Of a stretch of DNA of 64,000 bases, positions 60,401 through 64,000 are shown piece by piece; positions within the stretch are counted from its first letter, which is position 1; each line of letters begins with the position of its first letter. Origin of the DNA: Holothuria scabra (taxonomy: Eukaryota; Echinodermata; Holothuroidea; Aspidochirotida; Holothuriidae); the NCBI GenBank assembly GCA_037179385.1, contig CM074184.1, forward strand, positions 16,510,001-16,574,000. The letters run 5' to 3'. Below the pieces are notes generated by a model. It did not search any database. It was not told the DNA's origin and saw only the letters and a program-made list of their open reading frames with translations. The position numbers were made by a program, and so were the translations under genes.

Positions 60401-63040
60401 TAGCAGGAAGTATTAGACCAATTCAAGTAGCTTGGGAATTTGGTCACTACAGGGGTCCATCAGCATTACTTCATCTTAATTTTACTGTCTTCATGCAGTT
60501 CTTAATCCTTTTTCAAGTAGCAATGAGGGTATCAAGGGGTATATTAGTGTGCAACCATATACGATACAGGTTAGCAAAGAATTTGAATGCTTAAATGATG
60601 GACCCCAGTTATCCCTGAATAAATCAGTACATCACTTTACTGTCTGGATTCATCTATGAAACCATCAAACATTGCTTGTTTCATATCTACTTTCACAGGA
60701 GCCTTAGAACAGCCATATTATGAAAGTTTTTCCAAGCACAGAATGATGATACATAATATGGTGATGCATAGGTACTTTGACCTGGGTGTGGCTCTTATAA
60801 TCTTCCTTAATGTCATTACTATGGCATTAGAACACTATATGATGCCACCGGTAAGTCTTTGTGAGTTGGTTCAGCCTGTGGAACCCCTTTCCATTAGCAA
60901 ATTAAAGGTGTTCCAGTGTCTTTTTTCATGTGCTTTTTTGCCTAGGGCATAATTTTACTGAGTTAGTTAGTTAGATGGAGTTTTATGGCCCAGTTTCCAA
61001 CCTATTGGTTCAAGTCAAGCCGGCCACGGCCTTTTTTCCAGTTGTGGCTCACTGTCTTGTTTTTCCTACTCCATTGCTTATATGGAGCATCACACACAAT
61101 GGCAGGTTTCATTTTTAGAGTCTTTGGTACGACTCTACCTTTAATCAAAGCCAGGCCTTTCTGCATGAGAGGTGAATGCTCATTTTACTAAGACTCAAAA
61201 GGGATGGGTACCACAACTCAGTTCCATAATGCTTTGTACTTGTTATTTAGAAAAGCTTTGTTCCTTATTTAACCAACCATGGCATATTTTTGAAAGTTTT
61301 TGATAAAAATTTTAAAAAAAATTGTAATTTATTCATGAAACCAAATCAATGTAAATTTTTTTTTAATATATTACTGGATTCCAAAAGTGTGATTTATGTA
61401 AAGAGAGGGATGCAATTTGCCATCATATAATTGAGTCCTTACAGCATAATATATATGTAAAATAATTCAGTAATTGATAAATATGTATGATACATTTTGT
61501 GATTTTAAGTAAATACCTTGCCGCTGTGTATCATTTTAGTTGGAAGAAATTTCTTAAGAAGAGATGCTTAAAAAAATGGAAAATGTTTTTAATACTTTGC
61601 TACTGGATAGAACAGGATTGTTGCTCCTAGATTTCTTTTTGTTCATTTCCTATTAGAAGTAGTAAAAATGACAACAAAGTAGCAGAAATTAGCAAATATA
61701 CTTTTCTTTAAACAAGTAACAAAAAGTTTTCAAGTTGATTGTAGTCAAGTATTAAAAATATTTGTGATTTGTGAATATTCATTTCTGTTCTTGTCATCAA
61801 CATCTCTCACTGTCGTCAAATGTTATGATAAGAATCAATAGTTCATAAATATTAGGGGCACATAATGCAGCAATTTGCAATCCCTTGTTCATTGATTGGT
61901 AAGTAGTTGACTAGTTGCCTTCATTTGAAAACTTAAAACTAGGTTTATAACAAGGTTTAAAGCGTCATTAATCTGTCAAGTCATCCATTCTGCAGTTTAT
62001 TTTGTTATTTTCTATGACACTGTATTTTTATCTAAATACACATCCTGAAAAATATCTTTTCTATAAACTGTCATATTAGAGGTACTGTTTTATTGAAGTC
62101 ATCCTTTCTTTTTGTACTGATCCAGCTTTCATATTTTTCTTTCGTACAGATAATGGACCAGATTATGCGATATTTTAATTACATTTTTACTGTAGTCTTT
62201 ATTTTTGAGGCAGTACTAAAGATCATTGCTCTGAGCTTTAGGAGATATATAAGAGACAGGTGAGTCCCGCATTTTCTTTCTTTTTTCATTGAAGGAAAAA
62301 TACTGCATCTACAATGCCCCAACATAGGTTAGGTAGATGGGGTTTTACGGCCCAGATTTTTAACCAATTAGTTAAAGTCTAGCTGACCACAACCTTTTTT
62401 CTAATTTTGGCTCACTGGCTTGATTTTCCATTGCTTATGCTCAGCACCCAGCATAGTGGCAGGAGGTGCTATTTGAAGTCTTCGGTATGACCCAGCCAGG
62501 ACTGGAACCCCCAACCTCCCAACTGGAAGGCTGATGGTCTCATCACTTGACCATGCAGTCAGTTGCACACATTGCACAAACGTGACACAGACCAAGGGCT
62601 GTTTATCTTTATAGAACAATTCAGTCGTACAAGTTAACTTTGGCAAAACAAAATGCATTTTTGAAACATGACTTCTTTTTGTGAGCCCTATCTGTTAAAC
62701 AAAGTCACCCAGATTCCTTTACATTTGAGTTGCAGTCATAATTAATAATTGTTGTAAAATGTCTGAAGCTTGGGTTGGGTTGGTCCCAAACCCCCCACAC
62801 CCCCGTTCTCATTACATTCTTATACCATTCTGTCACCTTCTGTAGAACATGTACCAGAAATGAGATGTTTTCTAAAGTTAGTTTACCTTTTTATTTTTTG
62901 CTGCAGATGGAACAAGCTGGATATGTTCATTGTGATTCTGTCAATAGTTAGTATTGTCCTGGAGGAGTTAGATGCAGATGATTTCATTCCTGTTAACCCT
63001 ACTATCGTCAGAACCATGCGAGTTTTGAGGATAGCAAGAG
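12307..63040 (+). CDS. CACNA1G-like: T-type voltage-gated calcium channel alpha-1 subunit (Cav3), partial gene, IIS2 to IVS4
   Basis: Overall span of a low-voltage-activated calcium channel pore subunit, a plasma-membrane protein of four six-helix repeats that admits Ca2+ after small depolarisations. Nineteen placed exons join in frame and give the end of repeat II, the II-III linker, all of repeat III, the III-IV linker and repeat IV as far as S4. T-type hallmarks seen: the end of IIS6 reads [10 protein letters not shown], the domain II filter is TQEDW, the domain III filter is SKDGW, and IIIS6 reads [21 protein letters not shown] linker motif, HTAATP, is also shared with vertebrate Cav3. 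The coding part is about 940 codons against roughly 2,300 for a full Cav3 protein. Domain I, the I-II gating-brake loop, IVS5-S6 and both termini are not in this window. It is equally related by eye to CACNA1G, H and I, so it is probably the pre-duplication orthologue (Ca-alpha1T / cca-1 type). Identity is near certain; the exact paralogue name is not meaningful. Confidence 0.97.
13067..13252 (+). CDS. CACNA1G-like: Cav3 exon: domain II S3-S4-S5 (voltage sensor)
   Basis: The acceptor is TTACAG and the donor GTAATA. Translation includes [20 protein letters not shown], the IIS4 voltage sensor with positive residues every third position. It is followed by the S4-S5 linker [12 protein letters not shown] and the start of S5, [16 protein letters not shown]. 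The shared AG+T codon with the previous exon gives Ser (IVIVS-VIEV), and the last codon is again split AG+T. Its identity is clear from near-complete similarity to vertebrate Cav3 domain II. Confidence 0.96.
15313..15427 (+). CDS. CACNA1G-like: Cav3 exon: domain II S5 end and pore turret
   Basis: The acceptor is TTTCAG and the donor GTAAGT. It reads [20 protein letters not shown], then [18 protein letters not shown]: the end of IIS5, the extracellular turret and the start of the pore helix. The turret holds three cysteines (GCKFC and VCDRKN). From memory, vertebrate Cav3 has only the first at this place (GCKFASE...LPDRKNF). The extra pair could form a turret disulfide, as seen in some invertebrate Cav3 channels. 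Ends in phase 0. Confidence 0.96.
17030..17185 (+). CDS. CACNA1G-like: Cav3 exon: domain II selectivity filter and S6
   Basis: The acceptor is TTGTAG and the donor GTAAGA; 52 codons, phase 0 at both ends. It starts [15 protein letters not shown], where the Glu of TQEDW is the domain II selectivity-filter residue. It continues through [19 protein letters not shown] to [13 protein letters not shown], the end of IIS6. The Asn in FNLLVA is the conserved S6 asparagine. The II-III linker starts here. Confidence 0.97.
20537..20623 (+). CDS. CACNA1G-like: Candidate Cav3 cassette exon: very basic start of II-III linker
   Basis: Not certain. An 87-nt segment (29 codons) is bounded by an acceptor-like TTTTTAAG and donor GTAAAT, is open in phase 0, and fits between two exons that both meet in phase 0. 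It reads [20 protein letters not shown] and continues with further Lys/Arg. It would follow the IIS6 end (GFSAE) and precede the IDRQKEAN exon. The strongly basic composition is plausible for a juxtamembrane linker, and the Cav3 linker starts with charged residues (EEISKRE in vertebrates). The acceptor is AAG with a short pyrimidine tract, so it may be an optional exon or chance. Confidence 0.45.
20740..20930 (+). repeat. Dispersed repeat, copy 2 (GGGAACATTGA type)
   Basis: Collinear blocks with 8438-8620 (TTCCTAGGGTTCACTGT, TTCAATGTTCC, GGGAACATGAAACCTTGGGA, ACCTTGGGAACATTGA). It abuts the TIR element that starts near 20957. Confidence 0.55.
20957..21803. mobile_element. TIR-bounded DNA element (~845 bp) carrying a HIRAN-like ORF
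   Basis: The left end has GTATTTACTCTATTAAACGC followed by CCC; the right end has its exact inverse, GGGGCGTTTAATAGAGTAAA followed by TAC. Subterminal copies of the TAAACGCCCCC/TAAATGCCCCCC motif are present at both sides (20960-21005 and about 21736-21760). The interior is richer in CpG than surrounding intron, suggesting a young or recently unmethylated insert. The target duplication is not clear. No transposase was recognised, so it is probably non-autonomous; superfamily unassigned. Confidence 0.8.
21446..21757 (+). CDS. 103-codon ORF inside the TIR element, HIRAN-like domain, probably 3'-truncated
   Basis: The central part reads [20 protein letters not shown], then [20 protein letters not shown] and ends [13 protein letters not shown]. 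The pattern (V-G-xx-Y plus W-P-xx-GEEL, N-x-x-x-x-YSIAV, VVGHLPR) recalls a HIRAN-like DNA-end-binding fold that occurs as short ORFs in many invertebrate genomes; this is recognition by eye. The last residues (SNKRPL) are encoded by the element's own terminal-repeat sequence, so the original reading frame is probably cut off there. Upstream of the core, the ORF starts in a CATGCATG simple repeat, so the true start is unknown. Expression is unproven. Confidence 0.5.
   Translation: MHSMHACMPRARKKVTSVCNVTYQDVGKVHHTYKVHNVVHGYHIYRKVWLPIIGEELSADCEADNQMGKYSIAVYRKGSDKKQVVGHLPREKSRKFDSNKRPL
23678..23923. mobile_element. Single MITE (246 bp) with CAAGAGCAGTCCCCC termini
   Basis: The left end CAAGAGCAGTCCCCCCAAA is matched by the inverse TTGGGGGACTGCTCTTG at the right. 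The interior is AT-rich and non-coding. A short CTTTAG repeat near both ends could be a target duplication. Confidence 0.75.
26955..27105 (+). CDS. CACNA1G-like: Cav3 exon: acidic part of II-III linker
   Basis: The acceptor is TGTACAG and the donor GTATCA. It reads [20 protein letters not shown], followed by a dense acidic run ([18 protein letters not shown]) and ends VLSVESTQ. It has 151 nt, entering in phase 0 and leaving one base (G) that the next placed exon completes as Gly. Vertebrate Cav3 linkers also have an acidic Glu/Asp/Ser stretch, but the sequence itself is poorly conserved. The frame, splice sites and position support it. Confidence 0.85.
28455..28530 (+). mobile_element. tRNA-like SINE head fragment
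   Basis: Contains GCTTGGTCTAACGGTAAGAG (box A-like), a CCTCCCAAG anticodon-like loop and GGGTTCGCTTCCC (box B-like). The SINE body does not follow; the sequence turns into a C-rich tract. It is not a functional tRNA gene: no pairing acceptor stem is visible. Confidence 0.65.
28990..29287. mobile_element. MITE family A, copy 3 (nested)
   Basis: A full-length relative of 5620-5912: it starts AGGCCCTGTTCTCTCATCCC and ends GGTGAGAGGATTGGCCCT, followed by TTAA; the left flank is TTCA, a one-base change. It lies inside the insertion that splits copy 2. Confidence 0.88.
30277..30452 (+). mobile_element. tRNA-Glu-like SINE, copy 2 (5' truncated)
   Basis: The body matches 9085-9250: AAAGGAACCTACTGATG, ATGCTCAGCATAAGCAATGG, CACAACTGGAAAAAGGCCGT, GGCTCGACTTGAACCAATAG and a CTAACTAAC tail. 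The tRNA-like head is missing or replaced. Confidence 0.8.
33230..33393 (+). CDS. CACNA1G-like: Cav3 exon: II-III linker with conserved HTAATP motif
   Basis: The acceptor is TAAGCAG and the donor GTGAGT. After the split Gly codon it reads [20 protein letters not shown], then AATPQGSP and ends [15 protein letters not shown] in phase 0. [11 protein letters not shown] matches the vertebrate Cav3 linker motif PPLIIHTAATP, which is strong support for this exon. The last ~20 bases of the exon form the first unit of the minisatellite that fills the next 650 bp, so the repeat includes the splice donor. Confidence 0.93.
33374..34050 (+). repeat. 39-40 bp minisatellite, about 17 units, including a splice donor
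   Basis: Unit consensus: CATTCACTGGGTAAAGTGAC followed by TGACATTTCACTCTAACAGT. The first unit is the coding end GACAGTCATTCACTG plus donor GTGAGT and intron start of the exon that ends at 33393. Later units vary at the donor position (CTGGGTAAAG, CTGGATAAAG, CACAGGTAAAG, CTGGGAAAAC). Units at both ends are the most diverged; the middle ones (33540-33900) are nearly identical. Confidence 0.92.
34051..36140. other. CACNA1G-like: Intron, no recognised feature
   Basis: AT-rich intron between the minisatellite and the next exon. No TIR element, tRNA-like sequence or convincing ORF was seen. Confidence 0.5.
36141..36298 (+). CDS. CACNA1G-like: Cav3 exon: Ser/Thr-rich II-III linker
   Basis: The acceptor is CACACAG and the donor GTATGT. 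The frame is open throughout: [20 protein letters not shown], then further Ser/Asn-rich sequence ending SISSGS. It starts in phase 0 and ends with two bases (AG) of an Arg codon completed by the next exon. No sequence conservation is claimed. Low-complexity Ser/Thr/Asn sequence suits an intracellular, phosphorylatable linker. Confidence 0.85.
36684..36793. mobile_element. Foldback MITE (~110 bp)
   Basis: GGGGACCATTCCACAAAGAT, then TTACGCACAATCTTAAG, pairs over about 37 bases with the right arm CTTAAGATCTTGCGTAACTC, then TTTGTGGAACGGGCCCC. Only about 35 bases separate the arms, so it would fold into a long hairpin in RNA or DNA. Confidence 0.85.
37241..37466 (+). CDS. CACNA1G-like: Cav3 exon: II-III linker, Ser-rich then acidic
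   Basis: The acceptor is TTTGCAG and the donor GTGAGT. After the split Arg codon it reads [20 protein letters not shown], then RRTSYISC and, at the end, [18 protein letters not shown] is a possible basophilic-kinase site. It ends in phase 0, the phase shared by all the following linker exons and candidates. Confidence 0.88.
38723..38773 (+). CDS. CACNA1G-like: Cav3 exon (17 codons): RLH motif of distal II-III linker
   Basis: A 51-nt exon with a good pyrimidine-rich acceptor (TTTACATCAG) and donor GTAACA, in phase 0 on both sides. It encodes [18 protein letters not shown] basic RLH-containing segment precedes domain III in vertebrate Cav3 (LRLHKML), and both the acidic lead-in (EDPDAIDEA) and the following exon fit. 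Microexon size makes the call less sure. Confidence 0.65.
43153..43206 (+). CDS. CACNA1G-like: Candidate cassette exon, 18 codons, II-III linker
   Basis: Speculative. A 54-nt open segment lies between acceptor TTCTTTCATTAG and donor GTAGGG, phase 0/0, so it can be included or skipped without a frame change. It encodes [18 protein letters not shown]. No similarity is recognised. It could be an alternative exon or chance, since short open segments with usable splice sites are common in 12 kb of intron. Confidence 0.25.
43777..44046. mobile_element. MITE (270 bp) built of AACCCTTTG repeats
   Basis: The left end CCCAGCTGAAAATTCCCTTT, then GGAACCCTTTG, is the near-exact inverse of the right end CAAAGGGTCTCTAAGGGAAT, then CTTCTGCTGGG. 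The interior repeats AACCCTTTG and its inverse many times, giving dense internal inverted repeats. Confidence 0.8.
44844..44990 (+). CDS. CACNA1G-like: Candidate cassette exon, 49 codons, Cys-rich end, II-III linker
   Basis: A 147-nt segment between acceptor ACATACAG and donor GTAATG, open in phase 0/0 like its neighbours. It starts [20 protein letters not shown] and ends with a cysteine cluster, CEDGCQCCG. The length, open frame and matching phases make it the better of the two candidates between the RLH exon and the exon at 50739. I recognise no homologue. It may be an alternatively spliced linker exon. Confidence 0.4.
45194..45235 (+). repeat. 21-bp tandem duplication
   Basis: AAATCCCTCTTGGGGAATTT plus G occurs twice in a row without change. 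Confidence 0.9.
46491..46705 (+). mobile_element. tRNA-Ser-like SINE (single copy)
   Basis: The head CGAGTGGCAGAGTGGTCTGT resembles a class II (Ser/Leu) tRNA box A, followed about 45 bases on by GGTGCAAATCCCACT (box B-like). A conserved-looking body follows (GTGGGTTGTCTCCAGATACT, CTTGGCATAGGCTTGCC, GTGCCGTCAGGTGGTC). It is distinct from the tRNA-Glu-like family. Confidence 0.6.
49631..49883. mobile_element. MITE family B, copy 1 (253 bp)
   Basis: The left TAGACGAATCTGAACAGCAA, then GTGA, pairs with the right TCACTTGACCATTTGGATTT, then GTCTA. Subterminal CCATAAGTGGGGTCC and GGACCCCAGTTATG also pair. Copies are at 56582-56839 and 60414-60656. Confidence 0.85.
50739..50830 (+). CDS. CACNA1G-like: Cav3 exon: Cys-rich segment just before domain III
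   Basis: The acceptor is ATTGAAG and the donor GTAAGA. It reads [20 protein letters not shown], then [10 protein letters not shown]. This matches the vertebrate Cav3 pre-IIIS1 segment (EPYKPQWC...WALYLFSPQN), including the cysteine and the LSP-N end. It ends with two bases (AA) of a Lys codon completed by the next exon (K-FRRHV). Confidence 0.93.
51690..51965 (+). repeat. Dispersed repeat, degenerate copy (ATAACACATTTG / GTGTGTTTAAAC type)
   Basis: Blocks shared in order with 54885-55085: GGCTGGAGGTTGTTGAATATGC versus GGGCTTGTAGAATATGCC, a TGTAAG block, AACTTGAACTT, and ATAACACATT...TGTGTGTTTAAA-CTCAT. Element class is uncertain; it may be an old SINE. Confidence 0.4.
52497..52690 (+). repeat. 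23-bp minisatellite, about 8 units, upstream of the IIIS1 exon
   Basis: The unit CCAGGAATAGCCTGGTTGAT plus GAG is repeated from 52497 at exact 23-base spacing (52520, 52543 ...), with increasing divergence to the right. CCAGG...CCTGG makes each unit partly palindromic. The overlapping minus-strand ORFs are a by-product of the repeat. Confidence 0.92.
52815..52938 (+). CDS. CACNA1G-like: Cav3 exon: domain III S1
   Basis: The acceptor is TTCACAG and the donor GTGAGT. It reads [20 protein letters not shown], then [21 protein letters not shown]: the cytoplasmic lead and IIIS1, matching [21 protein letters not shown] of vertebrate Cav3. It leaves phase 0 for the ERIFLTVSN exon. A 23-bp minisatellite lies about 110 bp upstream in the intron. 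Confidence 0.97.
53341..53594 (+). CDS. CACNA1G-like: Cav3 exon: domain III S2-S3-S4
   Basis: It has a long pyrimidine tract and TTTACAG acceptor, and donor GTATGT. It encodes [20 protein letters not shown] (IIIS2), [20 protein letters not shown] (IIIS3) and [16 protein letters not shown] (IIIS4 voltage sensor). The final Arg codon is split AG+A. The order and motifs match Cav3 repeat III very closely. Confidence 0.97.
53947..54073 (+). CDS. CACNA1G-like: Cav3 exon: domain III S4-S5 linker and S5
   Basis: The acceptor is CCTGCAG and the donor GTCAGT. It reads [20 protein letters not shown], then [22 protein letters not shown]. The S4-S5 linker [15 protein letters not shown] is almost invariant in Cav3. 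It ends in phase 0 and joins LFKGKFYYC. Confidence 0.97.
54885..55085 (+). repeat. Dispersed repeat copy with GCCCCCTGTGGGTAGGG head
   Basis: The head GTTTGCCCCCTGTGGGTAGG and block GCCAGTTGTAAGAGGTGACT plus AAAGGGGAA recall a repeat I have seen described in several marine invertebrate genomes. The 3' part matches 51840-51965. No coding capacity. Confidence 0.45.
55272..55400 (+). CDS. CACNA1G-like: Cav3 exon: domain III extracellular turret
   Basis: The acceptor is TTGTGCAG and the donor GTAAGG; 43 codons, phase 0/0. It reads [20 protein letters not shown], then [23 protein letters not shown]. Two cysteines (FYYC and TQC) correspond to the conserved Cav3 turret pair, and NRT is an N-glycosylation sequon in the extracellular loop. 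It ends at NFDNLGQ, as in vertebrate Cav3. Confidence 0.97.
55401..57224. other. CACNA1G-like: Intron with CpG-rich patch and MITE
   Basis: It holds G-rich tracts near 55590 and 55935, a locally CpG-rich stretch at about 56025-56250 with repeated ACTTGTC and CGGGC motifs (probably a diverged mobile element, ends not found), and MITE B copy 2 (56582-56839). Confidence 0.5.
56582..56839. mobile_element. MITE family B, copy 2
   Basis: The left TAGAGGAATCCGATAAG and subterminal GCCATTAGTGGGGTCC pair with the right GGACCCCAGTTATGGC and TCACTTGCTATCCGGATTCG, then TGTA. Same family as 49631-49883. Confidence 0.85.
57225..57314 (+). CDS. CACNA1G-like: Cav3 exon: domain III pore helix and selectivity filter
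   Basis: The acceptor is TTTTAAAG and the donor GTATAA; 30 codons, phase 0/0. It reads [20 protein letters not shown], then [10 protein letters not shown]. The Asp of SKDGW is the domain III filter residue that distinguishes T-type (EEDD) from high-voltage-activated (EEEE) channels. Confidence 0.97.
58070..58325 (+). CDS. CACNA1G-like: Cav3 exon: domain III S6 and III-IV linker
   Basis: The acceptor is TTTTCAG and the donor the weak GTTTGT. It encodes IIIS6 ([20 protein letters not shown], then [14 protein letters not shown]) and a very basic linker helix ([11 protein letters not shown]...REKLRRKM) ending DQFLANG. One base (G) remains and joins the next exon as Gly ([12 protein letters not shown]), so the phase fits. 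An in-phase upstream donor (GTAGGG after 58262) could shorten the linker by 21 codons. Vertebrate CACNA1G also has alternative splicing in this linker. Confidence 0.94.
58326..60698. other. CACNA1G-like: Intron in the III-IV linker (2.4 kb)
   Basis: AT-rich with C tracts near 59168-59215 and 59822-59860, and MITE B copy 3 at its 3' end. No additional linker exon was identified. Confidence 0.55.
60414..60656. mobile_element. MITE family B, copy 3, ending 42 bp before an exon
   Basis: The left TAGACCAATTCAAGTAGC and ACTACAGGGGTCC pair with the right GGACCCCAGTTAT and TCACTTTACTGTCTGGATTC, then ATCTA. Its right arm lies in the region where the branch point of the IVS1 exon would be expected. 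Confidence 0.82.
60699..60850 (+). CDS. CACNA1G-like: Cav3 exon: III-IV linker end and domain IV S1
   Basis: The acceptor is TTTCACAG and the donor GTAAGT. It reads [20 protein letters not shown], then [20 protein letters not shown] and [10 protein letters not shown]. It matches the Cav3 IVS1 pattern (PYYSDYSRFR...[23 protein letters not shown]). It leaves phase 0. A MITE ends about 40 bp upstream of this acceptor. Confidence 0.96.
60962..61192 (-). mobile_element. tRNA-Glu-like SINE, copy 3 (minus strand)
   Basis: Reverse of the 8999-9252 element: the tail TTAGTTAGTTAGATGG, then GGCCCAGTTTCCAACCTATT, GGCCACGGCC and CTCCATTGCTTATATGGAGC, ending in a degraded tRNA-like head (GCATGAGAGGTGAATGCTCA). 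It lies in the intron between the IVS1 and IVS2 exons. Confidence 0.85.
62150..62259 (+). CDS. CACNA1G-like: Cav3 exon: domain IV S2
   Basis: The acceptor is CGTACAG and the donor GTGAGT. It reads [20 protein letters not shown], then [16 protein letters not shown], matching IVS2 ([32 protein letters not shown]). The acidic E of FIFEAVLK is the S2 charge-transfer residue. It ends with AG of a split Arg codon. Confidence 0.96.
62325..62560 (-). mobile_element. tRNA-Glu-like SINE, copy 4 (minus strand)
   Basis: Same order of blocks on the minus strand: GTTAGGTAGATGGGGTTTTA, CGGCCCAG, CTCACTGGCTTG, CATTGCTTATGCTCAGCACC, then a degraded tRNA-like head (GGACTGGAACCCC box B inverse, GATGGTCTCATCAC). 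It lies in the intron between the IVS2 and IVS3 exons. Confidence 0.78.
62907..63040 (+). CDS. CACNA1G-like: Cav3 exon: domain IV S3 and first part of S4
   Basis: The acceptor is GCTGCAG and the donor GTAGGA. It reads [20 protein letters not shown], then [24 protein letters not shown]. This is IVS3 and the first arginines of IVS4. It ends with one base (G), as expected for a Val codon continued in the next exon (family: RIARVLKLLK), which is not in the remaining 960 bp. Confidence 0.96.
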
Positions 63041-63179
63041 GTAGGAGCAATGTGTTTTATTTCGTTTCTTCATCAAGTATTGAGATGCTACTGTACCATC
63101 ACTTGCACCATTTACAATTATGTAGGATAGTGGATGATGATAAGGGTGACTAAGCATTTCCACTGTTGGTGTGCCAGAT

Positions 63180-63345
63180 GTAGTTAGTCAGATTTGGTTT
63201 CATGGCTCAATTTCTAAACAATTTTTTAAGTCAGGCCGGTCAGCCAGTAAGCCAGTCATGGCTCACTGGCTTGTTTTCCTTACTCCATTGCGTATACTGA
63301 GCACCAAGCAGGATGGCAGTAGGTTCCATTTTTGTAGTCAGAATC
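63180..63345 (-). mobile_element. tRNA-Glu-like SINE, copy 5 (minus strand, head lost)
   Basis: GTAGTTAGTCAGATTTGGTT, ATGGCTCACTGGCTTGTTTT, CTCCATTGCGTATACTGAGC and GGCAGTAGGTTCCATTTTTG match the body of copies 3 and 4. The tRNA-like head is absent. It follows the last exon in the window by 140 bp. Confidence 0.78.
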
Positions 63346-64000
63346 TATGATGAAAAAAGACCAGAGATGAAAGGATGATAAGATTGTACATGGCTTAATA
63401 TAAATATAGTTAAGTTTAAAGTTTTAAGTTAAATAAAGTTAAGTTTATGATTGTTTTTAGTAATTACCTTAATTTAATCATACTCAAGTAAAATTAAGAT
63501 GAAGTATGCATACCTGCCAACTTTTACGATTTTGGAGTAATTATTACAATTTCTTATACCCTACTACGAATTCCGAATTACAGCGCCCACATTACGATTT
63601 TTCATTTTCCCGAAGTACAGTCTTCAAATGTAAACATGCAATGTGGAAAGCTCCTGCATACACCAACTAGTGGGTAATACACTCAGCGCTGCATGCACTG
63701 CCGTATACTGCCTCGCAGTGTGTTAAGTTGGCTTCTGTGTGTGTTACGCAATACCACGCTGCTTCTGTGTGTACGTACGGATACAGCACACATGCTCTAT
63801 ATAGCATGCATGCAGCACGCAATACGGCTGCACGGTATGTAACACGGTGACATGTAATTGCACTTCTGGTGCAGTGGTTCGTCGTATATCGCATCCTTTG
63901 GCTGGCTGTGCATATGTCAATGACGTGTTAATGGTTATGCTTCGTAGCGCTCTCTGTTGATGGTAAACATCGTTCTTTTTTGAGATTCTTACCAGTGAAT
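63346..64000. other. CACNA1G-like: Intron end, CpG-rich patch
   Basis: From about 63505 the sequence (CATACCTGCCAACTTTTACG, then ATTTTGG) looks like a dispersed element. 63650-63960 is rich in CpG and in CATGCATG/GTACGTACG simple motifs, unlike the CpG-poor introns before it. No exon was found here. Confidence 0.5.

Noticed and set aside
1..64000. CRISPR arrays, bacterial operons, ribosome-binding sites
   Set aside because: Spliced eukaryotic gene and AT-rich introns; the tandem repeats have no spacers of constant length and are minisatellites.

Overview
This is AT-rich eukaryotic (metazoan) genomic DNA with short exons, long introns and GT-AG splice sites. It carries one recognisable gene, on the + strand: a T-type (Cav3) voltage-gated calcium channel alpha-1 subunit, the single-copy type that corresponds to vertebrate CACNA1G/H/I. 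The window covers the middle of the gene, from domain II segment S2 (position 12307) to the start of domain IV segment S4 (position 63040). Domain I, IIS1 and the I-II loop should lie upstream, and IVS4 to the C-terminus downstream. I placed 19 exons (about 2.8 kb of coding sequence, about 940 codons) from protein similarity recalled from the Cav3 family and from splice phases that join without a frame break. Three more phase-compatible candidate exons lie in the II-III linker. The pore signature visible here is Glu in domain II (TQEDW) and Asp in domain III (SKDGW), which is the T-type pattern for those two repeats. The organism looks like a marine invertebrate, perhaps a non-vertebrate deuterostome such as a hemichordate, echinoderm or cephalochordate. 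That rests on intron style, transposon types and CpG depletion and is not proven.

Layout: 1-12306 is upstream intron or flank with no exon I can support. Its first ~1.5 kb is visibly richer in CpG than the rest. 12307-17185 holds domain II. 17186-50738 is the II-III linker region, with small acidic and Ser/Thr-rich exons spread over 33 kb of repeat-filled intron. 50739-58325 holds domain III and the start of the III-IV linker. 60699-63040 holds IVS1 to the start of IVS4. 63041-64000 is intron.

The introns carry many mobile-element remnants: TTAA-flanked MITEs (three copies, one split by a ~3.1 kb insertion that itself contains another copy), a second MITE family with GGACCCC subtermini (three copies), four other single TIR elements, a tRNA-Glu-like SINE family (six copies or fragments, three in successive introns near the 3' end) and one tRNA-Ser-like SINE. 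There are also several minisatellites. The two most unusual structures are a 39-40 bp minisatellite that begins inside a coding exon and contains its 5' splice site (33374-34050), and a TIR-bounded element at about 20957-21803 carrying a 103-codon ORF that resembles a HIRAN-like domain and reads into the element's own terminal repeat.

All family assignments were made by eye; no database or alignment was run.
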